Assembly: GCA_021234155.1 (NCBI GenBank)
Contig: JAJEKV010000040.1
Span: 9,219,541-9,283,540, forward strand
Direction: 5' to 3'
DNA length: 64,000 nucleotides
From: Isoetes taiwanensis
Taxonomy: Eukaryota; Streptophyta; Lycopodiopsida; Isoetales; Isoetaceae
Each line of letters opens with the position of its first letter. Within the stretch, counting starts at the first letter, position 1. The notes below the pieces were generated by a model. The model was not told where the DNA came from. It did no database searches and worked only from the letters and a program-made list of their open reading frames with translations. The translations under genes were made by a program, and so were the position numbers. This document shows positions 10,238-21,700 of this stretch, piece by piece.

Positions 10238-10266
10238 AAAAAAAAAAAAAAAAAAAAAAAAAAAAA
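10238..10266 (+). repeat. Poly(A) run (29 A) after second H3-like ORF
   Basis: It follows the stop codon by 88 bp and looks like a reverse-transcribed mRNA tail. This suggests that a polyadenylated transcript ending just after the H3-like ORF was copied into DNA. A clear target duplication was not found. Confidence 0.6.
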
Positions 10267-11130
10267 GCACACCAGAAGGCTTTAGCAAGGTCAAAAGAAT
10301 GTCAAATTAATTTGGTGCTACTAAGCTGTGGTATTTGGGAGGATGCATTTATAGTGACAATGAAAATCAATGCGGTGTATATAACTTTATGGCTCAAAAC
10401 TTTATAAAATAAAAGGGGATCAAGTTTTGTGTATTTCATAGTTCTCCTTTGTTTGAGGAATGATTTCTTGGTCTTGCTTAGCATTGATAATTGCAGGTGC
10501 TTTAGTCCTTTCGAGAAAAATAATATAAAATATCCACAAGTGGCCAATGGAGCATGTGGCATTAAAAAAATTAGTTGAATGATACATCACAATAATTTCT
10601 TCTTCCTACGGCTCAAACATCATTTTTTTTTTTTTTTTTTTTTTTTTTTGTAATATATGCATTTAGTTGTCATACTTTGCCCACCATTGTTTCGGCTATT
10701 TAATATAAGCAATGCTTTTACCTATTTTTTGCATTTTTTATATTATTTCTAGAGAGAAATTATAGAAGGAAGGAAGTATATTTTAACGTCCACGGAGGCC
10801 AACTGGCCTATTAGAAGAAATTTGTACATGGCTAAATATAGGAAAACAAATGCTGGGCTTCATCATGTAATTTAGATGAATAATATTTGTAATAGCCGAT
10901 GTCTCTCTCCAATCTAAGATGGTTATATAGTGCAACCATCTATCCATAATAATGACACATTTGTTCGCATGACCCATTATGCTTTTAGATTTCTTATGCC
11001 GTTAATTTCATATGTATATATAATTTACTGCCAAATGGCATAAATGAGATAATACAAAAATTATATGAAGTCAGGCTAACTATCGTGTTTTCATCATGCG
11101 AATAATAGATGTTTTCTTTGAAGCCCTCAT
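10267..11130. other. Non-coding, AT-rich; poly(T) run
   Basis: No coding sequence recognised. A run of about 27 T at 10623-10649 may be the tail of a minus-strand retroposon. The rest is AT-rich intergenic DNA. Confidence 0.5.
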
Positions 11131-11135
11131 GATAG

Positions 11136-11335
11136 ATGTTTGTACAGTTTGACAGCAATCTTATTCCTGTCATGGTTTCTTCCCCCAAAAACTCTTCGGG
11201 GCAAGGTTTTTTTTAACCTGGACAGTAATATGCTTGTTGCGTCTCCTTTTTGGGTCCCATAGGCCGATTAGTCTTCGTGGACGATAGAAACTCTATTCTA
11301 TTCTATTCTATTCGATTCTATTCTATTCTATGTAA
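11136..11335 (+). mobile_element. LINE 3' end remnant with (TTCTA)n tail
   Basis: About 160 bp match the 3' UTR of the LINE at 53.93-54.08 kb (gtacagtttgacagc, then a hairpin around cttcgggg, then gggtcccataggccgatt). It ends in about nine copies of a TTCTA-type pentamer at 11292-11334. The LINE at 54 kb ends in a TTCTTA hexamer array instead. Only the 3' end is present, as expected of a 5'-truncated insertion. Confidence 0.8.
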
Positions 11336-11353
11336 CAAATCAAGGCACACATA

Positions 11354-13187
11354 GGAAACTGTTGCTTGAGGAGGCGCTCGTGACGGTGGCGCTTAGGGCT
11401 GCCGGCGTTTTTCCTTGTAACTTGAGCATCTGAACTCTGTTTTCGATGATCTTTAGCTCATAGTAGGGATGGGGAAGACAGATATGGTTCCAGCATCTAA
11501 GGCAGCGACAAAACGGCGTGAATCTAGCACCAATTTGGTGATACGTGATCCCCCAGTTGCTGCGCAAAAAGAGGTAAATAATTCAGTTGAAAGTTCTTTG
11601 CCTTCGATGCTGGCTACTCCAGTGGTTCTTGAAGAAAGGGATTTTCCTCCCTTGCAAGGCGTTGTGAGTAAGGGAGCGGAAGTTAATGGGAACTTGCATC
11701 CACCAGGTACGGATTCCAGTCCTAATGTAGTTCCTCAGCCTCAGGCAAATAATAGTGCTTGGAAATCATCTGATTCAGTTACAAGAGTTTCATATCAAAG
11801 ATTTAGCGATTGGCTTTGTAAGGATATATCTAGTGCATCTAGAAAGGCAAGGGTAGCAGCGGCTTTACAGGTATTGTCTGAAGGAAGTAAGGATGAGTTG
11901 TCGGCAATCTTGGACACATTAAAAGCTGGCGGGCATTCAAGCGCAACAACAATTGCCTCCGGATGATATATTTTACCCGGTCGATTGTCGAAATGTGGTT
12001 CAAGCTTCCGGTATTCACATGGTTGAAGTGGACCATCAAGCTCATATTAAGTGTCTTTGAGAACTTATCTTCTTGTCGCGCTTCTTGGGTATTTTCTTGG
12101 TGGTTATTTATATTTTTCACGGTTCCGTGTTTGGTTGTCTCGGCCGAGGCGCCTTCAACTTCCTCCTTTCCGGTCCATCAAGTTGTTGGCAAAAACTTTG
12201 TTCTCATTATGTTTGAAAGTAGTGATCACGGTGGACTCTTTGGTATCAAGAGGGATTGATCCACTTGGTGGGGAATATATAATGTACCAAGATTACTCTC
12301 ACGGCTTTACACCGGTCTGATTCGTGCATTAAAGATGCCTTCTTGGTTCTCATTACCTAATCTTCCTCGATCTAATGGCTCATCAATTTATAGTTGCAAT
12401 TTGCAACGGGACTTGGGGTTCATATCTCACACTCCATCATGAATGGTCCAAGGATTTGTGTTTCTATGCACGTGGACTGCGCCTTTGCCAGTTGTGTAGT
12501 TGTAAAGAGGCGGGCCTTGGTATAAGAAGTTGGATCTTAAGCTTCAATGGTCCGTGCTTAGCCCGTTTGTTTCCTGATAAGGAGGCTTTTGCTAGCTTTC
12601 GTCGAGGTACTCGTGCATCTCAGGCATCTGTTCAACATTCTTCTCAGGTTCAAGCTCCTACTGTTATTTCTTCATCTATTCATGATCAACCTTCGCCAGT
12701 TGTCTTGCATTCCTCGGCTATGGAAGATGCTCTACACACAGTTCCAATGGTGTCGTCCTTAGCACCGTCAACCACAACTATAGTTCCTACCACTCTCCCC
12801 GTTGTCGCTTCTGCTTCTCATGTTTATGAGGTTGTTATGGCTGATAGTCCTAATCTTCAGTGCGCTAAAGAGTCATGGCAACAGGTCAATTGGAAGAAGG
12901 CAGCGAGGAAGAAGTCAGTTATGTCATCTCACGAGGCTATCCTGCCTCGTTCTATTCAATGGCATGATAACTTGATGTCTGTTGATGATTATCCCGATGT
13001 TGCAGAACATGTTGATTGTGATGAGGCCATTAAACGCCTCACGTTTATGATTATGATTATGTACTGTGTTTGGGTGGTTTTGCTTAGTGGACCATCTCGT
13101 CCTCTAGGTTTTGAGTCCCATGTCACAGGTCCCTTGTATGTATCCTGATATTCCTTGATAATAGACTGTCGTCCTTCCAAAAAAAAA
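11354..13187 (+). mobile_element. Retroposon with 16-bp target duplication
   Basis: The element is flanked by a perfect 16-bp direct repeat (aatcaaggcacacata at 11338-11353 and 13188-13203) and ends in about ten A. These are hallmarks of target-primed reverse transcription. It is inserted just 3 bp past the pentamer tail of the LINE remnant at 11136-11335. It carries only ORF1-type coding sequence and no endonuclease or reverse transcriptase, so it is either an internally deleted LINE or a non-autonomous element. Confidence 0.85.
11469..13148 (+). pseudogene. LINE ORF1-like protein (DUF4283 type), broken
   Basis: The first part (11469-11966, starting MGKTDMVPASK) is an open 165-codon frame with a DFPPLQG motif. 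From 11963 to about 12520, pieces in several frames resemble plant DUF4283/LINE ORF1 proteins: an FLGG segment, KNFVLIMFESS, LPNLPRS, and a CTWTAPLP piece. The last open frame (12375-13148) ends with NWKKAARKKS and a tail. Such proteins bind RNA in the LINE particle. Frameshifts and stops between the parts make it non-functional. The family assignment rests on order and spacing of short motifs. Confidence 0.6.
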
Positions 13188-13203
13188 AATCAAGGCACAC
13201 ATA

Positions 13204-15780
13204 TCAATAATGTTAACAAATTTGAAAACTAAACAAGAAAATAAATTTGCTTCATCCAAAAGCACTTAATAATATTGCTTAACTTGAACGTTGAAATTTC
13301 AATAAAAATCATTGCATATGCAAATATTTAAAAGGAATAAACTATAAGGGGAGAAAAATTTGCTTCATCCAAAAGTACTTAATAGTATTGCTTGACTTGA
13401 ATGTTGAAATTTCAATAGAAATTATTACATTATGCGAACATTTAGAAGGAACAAGTCTAGTAAGTTGGTAAATGCCTTTGACAAGATGATTGAAAGCCAA
13501 TGCAACATACAATGCTATAAAATGCAATGATATATGCAAATGTCAACTTGGATCATGTACTACGGATATAATTGAGTTTGAATCATGTATTACCGATCTA
13601 AATGAATTTGAAGGATGCTTGGAACATGCTATAGATTATGAGGGAAACCTCCAATATGTGATGAAAACCCTTTTCAATGTATGCAGATGAATTTGAAGGA
13701 TGCTTGGAACATGCTATAGATTATGAGGGAAACCTCCAAGATGTGATGGAAACCCTTCTTAATGTATACATTGGAATAGGAAATACCAAACTGGTGCTTC
13801 TACATAAGTTGGAAACACATTAAGGATGGGAAAACCAATCGTTTTCCAACAAAAAAAATCCTTCGCACGAACTATAAGTAAACAACAAATAATGTGGCTT
13901 GTAACAACAATAGCCCCATTACTTTCTTTGCTGAGGCATGTTCTTTTATCCAGCCATTATTTTTCTCCTTAAGCTCTATTGATTCGGTTTTGGTGTTTTA
14001 ATGTTGAAACTCAATCTGATGCCCAATCTTTGAAATTATGATTGTTAAATAAAAGTCATCTGTTAGTTTGTTTTAATATTGAAACTCAATCTGATGTCCA
14101 AGCTTTGAAATTACGATTGTTAAACAAAAGTCATTTCATATCTTTAAGAGCAGATAATATTCAAATCATTTGATTATGCAACAAAAATACTAATTTGGCA
14201 GTGTACACCATCAAACTCCTCAAAGACCATAATGTTGGATGCATCAAAGCTTTGCACGTCTTCATGTGGAACAACATCCATGTGCTAGCTGCATACTCAA
14301 TATGGCATTGCATCATATGGCATTGCATCTAGAAACTTCTGAGCATATAAGCAATTCCAAAGTTCGACAAGTTTGTCACCACAATAAAATAGAGAGGCCT
14401 GCGAATCTAAATGCGGAATAAACTTGATAGTGTCCTGCTGATTGGATAAAACCCTACTATGCTAGGAATACACAATGCAAACAACCAAATTCAGGAGAAA
14501 TGACAATATAAACCTAATAGTAGTGATGCTTCTAAAGACTACATTCAGGAGAAATGGTAATATAAACCTAATAGTAGTGACGCCTTAGATAGGTATAAAC
14601 AATCTAGATGACAAGGTGTAGAACCTACGTTAAAAGATGTTGATTTCTTACCCGATGATGAATCTAATGAAGCAGACCTGATGTTGAAGCTGATAAAGCA
14701 ACCCTACTGAAGTCATGATAAAGCCAACTTATTAGCATTGCTTTCAAACAGGAATGCCAATATTTGTAATATAGATCTAACATGGCACGCGGGGGCGGGG
14801 AATTTTGTGGCCGCTGTGCATGGTCACAGAAGGCAGGTTATGCCATCACGAGGGCTGCTAAAAGCAGGTCGATCTTAGCAGCCGGACAGGTGAAGTCGAG
14901 TAGAAGATGCTGTCTCTATGCAGAAATCGGCCTTCTGGGTGGCAATGGCATCATTAGCCTCTGTTGGAACTCCAAGTAAGACTTGAGTTTCTTTTGCTAC
15001 AAGATGTTCTTCCGTAAGCTAGCAAGGGCCACTGGGAAAGGGTCCTAACATGTCATTGGCATCGCAAAGACACGTTTTTAGTATAGTCTACTAGAATATG
15101 TATTTTCTTGTCGTTTGTATTGCATTTGAACATGCATGAAGTATACCCATGAAAGACACAATACAACAAAAAGAAATGCATGTTTGAAATTTCACAAGCA
15201 GAATATACCATAAAAGACTCAAGCATTTAGTTGAAGTAATTGTACTCAACTATACGGCTATGTATTAGAACAAGTGCAACTCAACATAGAGCTAGCTATT
15301 TATGTAACCCCCTATCAATTTCGGAGCCCCGTATATATCGAACACTGTCATGTTATAGCCACGGGCATATCCGTGGTATATCCGTGTCTTTGACATATGT
15401 TATAGCCACGCCCAAAAAAATTACACGGCAGCCATTTAAGACTGGCTATAACATGCCCACATCCGACATGATCAATTTCACCTAAATGTAACTTTATATG
15501 GTCCCTAGCTTTCCCTAAATGTAATGTTCGGTATCGATAGAATGAGGACAATTTACATGGGGAAATGTGCCCCCGCAGGTTACATGTTACGAAGTCAAAA
15601 AAAAAAAAAACTCTTTTCCTGCAATATTCTCTAAAAAATCGTACATTTCTTCTTGTTATAATTTGAATTAGAGATTGGTGGGATCAAGTCCACGACTTTA
15701 TTACGCAAGTTGCTTGCTGTGATGCAAGCCAGCAAGCCTATGTTGAATTTGTTTTAACTCTCATGCATCTCCAAGTTTTT
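13204..15780. other. Intergenic, rich in two-copy tandem duplications
   Basis: No gene recognised. Four imperfect tandem duplications are visible: about 115 bp (13243/13358), 85 bp (13604/13689), 76 bp (13996/14072) and 55 bp (14491/14546). A small inverted pair (catgttatagcca at 15350, tggctataacatg at 15454) may mark a MITE-like sequence. The 65-codon ORF at 14782 is not supported. Confidence 0.6.
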
Positions 15781-15784
15781 GGCT

Positions 15785-18700
15785 ATGGCAATGGCAGCTT
15801 CCATTTTCGTCATCTTCTTGCTTCTGTCGGCCTCTGTTACCTCCAGCGCCCAAAGCAATTGCACCACCAGCGAAGTTGAAGGTAAAGATAGCCTACAGCT
15901 GCAAGTTTTGGCGATTCGGTAGGAATTTGTTGTAATTCGATTACCTTTTCTAGTTGCGGCTTTAAAAGCAGTGTCCGATGCTCTAAGTCAAAAATGGGAC
16001 TTCGACAGTGGGGATCCTTGCACCAATCTGAAGATTCCTGATGAAAATGCAGAAACGCTGAATGGCGTGATATGTGATGATGACTGCCATGTTATCAAAC
16101 TGTAAGTTTTTAATGAAGCAAGTGGTGGTAATCTTGATATGGCTGCTGCTCAAGTGTCTTCTAGAATGAGTAATGCTGGTAAATTTTAGTGCTTCGTTGC
16201 GCCTGTGGTCAAATCATATATGATTTCTTTTTGCCTTTTACATATGCTATTAGTTTGATATATACTGACATGTTCTTAATTTTTTATTTTAGTGCAATAA
16301 CTAACCTGCATGCACAAGGTCAAATTCCTGCAGCTATTGGAAATCTCACATATCTTCAAACTTTGTGAGAGATTTTTGCATCATTTATTCATCAGTTATA
16401 AGTTTATTTCTTGTTATTGACATAGCGAGCACTTGTTCTTTTGCTGGTACAGGAACTTTGAACAAAATGTCCTTGACGGAAGCCTTCCCGAAGAAATTGG
16501 AAAGCTCACAAACCTACAGAACATGTGGGTGGAATGTTTTCTTCTTGACGCTATAAGGGACTTCCTTTTGAAAAGTGGTTATATTCATATTCTCTCTATA
16601 TGTCTTTAAACAGGACACTCAGGAGGAATAAACTGAATGGGCCTATTCCTCCTCAAATTGGCAGTCTTACTAACTTGATTGGCTTGTAAGTATAGATTGC
16701 CCTTTACACAAATTTCTTCATACATGATGGTACTAAAAGTTTCGGCCACCAGAAACATTGAATCAAATGAATTCACTGGTTCTATACCGAAGGAGCTTGG
16801 AAATCTGAAGAATTTAACAGATTTGTAAGATCCAATACTCTTTCTAATAGGATCAAAATGTGAAACGAATTGACAGCAAATAATTTTATTTCAGTTGTTG
16901 ATTCAAGAAATGCACGAATTTCTTTCTTTCAGGAATATTGGTTCTTGTGGCCTTGGTGGTGAAATTCCTTCTGGATTGGCCAACCTTACAAGCTTAAAAG
17001 TCTGGTAGAAATACCTGTATCATTTATATGTTATATTCACCTTTTAAGATGTAAAAGAGGACTAGTTCTTGATTTTAACATTTCTTATTATTTTGAAAAA
17101 TTGCTGTTCCTTATTTACAGTTTCAAGGAAATGCTCATAATCTTGAGTCTGTCTTTGTGCAGGAATGGGTATGGGAACGACTTTAATGGTTCCATTCCAG
17201 ATGTGTTTACAAATATGGTTGATCTTAAAGAGTTGTAAGTTGTTATTATAGTTAATAGATATCCATGTCATTCTGGTCGCTTTAGGTATTTTGATTTCAA
17301 TGTTTCTATGCAAGCAGGAGACTTTATGGAAATAATTTTGAAGGTCCATTACCCTTGAGCTTAAGGAATCTCACAAACCTTGAAGTCTTGTAAGTGCTTA
17401 AATGGTTAGTGGAAACTAGAGATGTGTATTTCATTGACTTTGCATGTTCTGAGCTATGCATTCAATACTTCAGAAAGTGTTTTCAACCACAGATTAATGA
17501 TAGTTGAGAGTAACAAGGTATTGTATCACCTGAGACATGGTATCTTAGGTCAAAAAAGTTGGTTTTTGTCCTCGAGGTCAACTAAATTTAGAGAACACAA
17601 CATAAACTCAAGGGTTCTGTGTTATCATGTAGTCACCATATTAAGATACAAGATATTAGTACTTCACTTTGTAAAATTATGCACATTGAAACTATAACCT
17701 TTCGGAATCCATATATACATATATATCCGAAGAGGCTTTGATGTATATCAATGGTTTTAAAGGGTTCGATGCATTGGATTCTTTCTACTAAATTTTCTAC
17801 CAAGCAGGTACATGGGGGATATGCTGTTGCCCAACACATCCATTCCATCTGGTTTGATGAATTTGGAAGCTTTGAAGGAACTGTAAGTCATCTATATGTT
17901 TTCATTTATCCTTTCTGGTATTTGACAATTCCTTTTCCTTGAAATAGGTCTTTTCGAAATTGTCAGTTGACTGGAGAAATACCTAGCTTTTTGGGGAGTC
18001 TAGAGAATCTCACTTACTTGTATGCTCCATGTGTTTAAGCCTCCTCTTTACTATATGCCGATGGCTGATGCTAGAAACTTCTCCCAGAGACCTAAGCTTC
18101 AACAATTTATCAGGCAAGGTACCAGCAGCATTGGGAACATTAACTCAGTTGGATACTCTGTAAGTGTGTTGCATCCTACATTTTTGTTACGTTGGTATTA
18201 GAAGTCCAGTTATAGGCTACTGAGCTGGCATACATTATCTGGGAAAAGATCAAGGCGAAGAGATTAGAATCAGCATTATGTGGGATTGAGATTCTGAAAG
18301 GATCGAATAGATCTGCTCACTAATAACAAAAATACAGTTGAAGATTTCAAAAGTTACCAAAAAATGAAATTCATACTACACCTTTTTTTCTCATTTGTAT
18401 TAAGATGGGACAATGAGTGTCACAGTTCAACCTTTTACTAAAGTTCACATGTGACCAGGTCCTTGTTTTCTCAAGTCGGTCTAACTCTGGTAACAGATTT
18501 CTAGAGAGCAACAACTTGACGGGAGAGATTCCATCAAATCTCAGCAAACTCACCAATTTGCAGCGCCTGTAAGTGTACAGAAGATTGATGAAGTTGCACA
18601 TACGTTCACATCAAAATATTCGACTTTAATTGTGCAGTGATCTCTCTTATAATCAACTATCTGGATCTTTACCTGCATGGCTCAACAAATCAAGTTTGCA

Positions 18701-21700
18701 ACTGTAAGCTATGCTTCTCAAATTGCCCAAACTCATGTCAGTAACTTCAATTTCTTACTTTGCTTCGCACCAATGTAGGCAACAACTTCCAAACAAGTTG
18801 GCAGTGATTTGCCTTCATATTATTGAAAATTAGAATGCTTATATATTGTGCCCTTTATAAATTGTAGACTTAAAAAAGAAATACCTTTTGTGTAATTGGA
18901 TCAAAGACTCGTCAACTTGTTTGTTAAGAGGATACCCTACTTAAAATGCGTATACGTGTCCTACCAGTAAACCTTCCCTGCTGCTTGTGGTTTCTGCATA
19001 AAGAAGACAGTCAAACACTCTCAAATCTGTTACATCCAGTTTTCCTTCAGTAAAAGGCACATATGGAGTTTTTTTTACCTATATATAGTTTGCTACGTGA
19101 ACTGTTCTCAAGTCAATGTTTTAACCCAAAAAGTAGGCTCTAGATGCATATAGCCCATAAAAGAATCTCGCAGGGACCTGCTTTTCAAAGCCCTTTGTCA
19201 CCGGATTTCGAGAATGGCATAAGGAACAATATGTTCTCTTCTAAGTTCCTGTTAAAATATGCCTCTTTCTATTCAGTGTATCACCCATTCTCAGTGATCT
19301 TTTTGCTTGTTTATATGCAATGTCAAAGTACTGAGCCTTTATCAAAGCCTAACATTTTTTAGATCAAAACCAGCTTTTGCAATTCCAACTTTTCCATCCT
19401 TAGTTAAGCATTCTTGGCCCCTTGTATATCTTGCTCAAAGGTATTTTGAATTAACGCGTGTGCAGAAATCTGGTTTGGAATTTCTTCAATACCAAAAATG
19501 CAACTGGAAGGTTTGAACTTTTGTTTAATGGTTCACTGCCAAGGGTGTCAATAACTTTTCATAACAAATTCACGCTTTTTGTCATATAAGACTAGCGTCA
19601 GCAGCGGAGTTCAATTGTCTTGATGACAAGCCAAATTGTAGTAGAACTGCATCTGCAACTGGAAGCAGTAAGTGCTTTCTATGAGCCAAGAAGCAGGTGT
19701 ATAACTCTCAGGTACTGAAGAATCCGTGGGTTTTGCAGATGATAAATTAAGTATCAATTGTGCTGGGGAAAACCTTACTGTATCAAACATTGCCTACGAA
19801 GGTGATGCTGAGGAGTTGGAAGATGTAGAAGTTGTAAAAAGTGCGAGTAAAAATTGGGCCATCATCACGACTGGCTATGTAGGGCATGCTGGCTTTCAAG
19901 ATCTTGTAAAAACAAATACGCAGACGTCTAAGATAACAAATACTGCGGATCAAGAGTTATATTCAACAGCCAGGGCATCACCTAGTTCTCTGAGGTACTA
20001 TGGGTTGAATATGAAGAATGGAAGTTACAATGTAACACTACATTTTGCGGAAATTTCTATATGGTCAGATTCTGGAAATTGGAAAGGCACTGGAAAACGT
20101 GTTTTTGATATCTACATTCAGGTCAGATATTTCTTTAAGATTGACATCAGAGATGGGAACTGGGTAGCTAGATTTCAACAAAGAATTTGATGACAAGACA
20201 GACTATGTTACAGGCAATTTAACGCAGTGTATATTCCAATCTGCAGGGTAAAAAGGTTTTTGATAAATACAATATTATGGAGAGGGCTAATGGACAAGCA
20301 TCTGCAGCCGTATTAGAGACGTTTGCAGCTTCTGTAGAAAATAGTATCTTGGAGATTCACTTAAAATGGTCAGGAAAGGGCACTTGCTGCACTCCAGAAA
20401 GAGATACTTATGGACCTCTAATCTCAGCCATCCATGTTATTTCTACCGGTATGAGACTTATTGTAATATTCAATTTTTATTTCCGTGGAATGTACCTTGT
20501 CGTGATTACTAACAGCTAAGAGTAGTCTCAGACTGCATTGCCAAATCATCATGTATTGCACATACACACACAAAGCAACGAAGTCTGATTTTTTAGCAGA
20601 TGTCACATGTGACATGTCATGACATTTCACTTTTCCACATGAACCAACTGAACCTTCCTACACTTGTGGGATGCTAGTTGTTCATAAGACTCATCCAACG
20701 AGACCCTTCAAGAGGTCCTTGATTTGGTGGCACCTCCTACATGCTAACATTGGAAGGTTGGAGGAACCTCTGACTGATGACCAACTCAAAATAGTATCTA
20801 AATTAAGTTACTTAACTTAGTGGTATAATAGATAGTAGATAGATAGTACTTTGTACGTCATACCACATGGCAGCTAAGTGTAGGAGTTAGTGGTTAAATT
20901 AGTAGAAGCAGTTCGTAGAAAGGGCTGTCTAAATTACAAAGCCTTGCACAGATGATGATGCTGATGTGTCATCTTATCCTAGTTGATCCTTGGAAGGCTG
21001 AACGAACCTATGATCAGGTGTACAGTTAGGTCAAAGTCAGTGTATTAGTGGACCTTGCTCACTATATTTTTCATTCAAATTCCAGCGTTCTTCTCCTCAT
21101 TCTTCTAGGAATAGGGAGGACGTAAGAAAAGATCTTTGAGTCTACAATTAGGGAGGACATGCTGAACCTTCTTACCAGACGAGCAAATTGATCAAGATGA
21201 AATTGACATTGATTCATGCCTAAAACAGCCTATTCCTTTTCCATTTTGCTTGTCGAGAAGGCCATCAACAGTTGAATACAGGGAAAGCAACAGATTGTGA
21301 AGGGCTTCAAGCTGAAATGATCGTACCCGGGGCGAAGATTTTAGTACCGCAAGTTGTGCTGGTCTTCCCAAGGAATGGTCTAATAATGTTATCAGACCTG
21401 TCCATAAAGCTGGAGATCCCATGGAGCCGTCAAACTATTGGCTAATCATGATTGGCCATGTAATGGCAAAGTTATATGGATCATTAGAATTGATTCTCAG
21501 CGATTATGCAGAGAAGGTAGTGCCTAGGGCTAAAGGCCATGCGAGGCTATTAAAGAAGAGAAGGCCAAGAAAAGTAAGATATATTGCTGTTTTGTCGATT
21601 TCCAAAAATCTTTTCATACGGTAATTTCTCCTGAAGTTTAGAGCGAAGGGGAGCTTTCTTTGCTCCAAAAGAGGCTTAAAGTCTTTGGGAAACAGAGATG

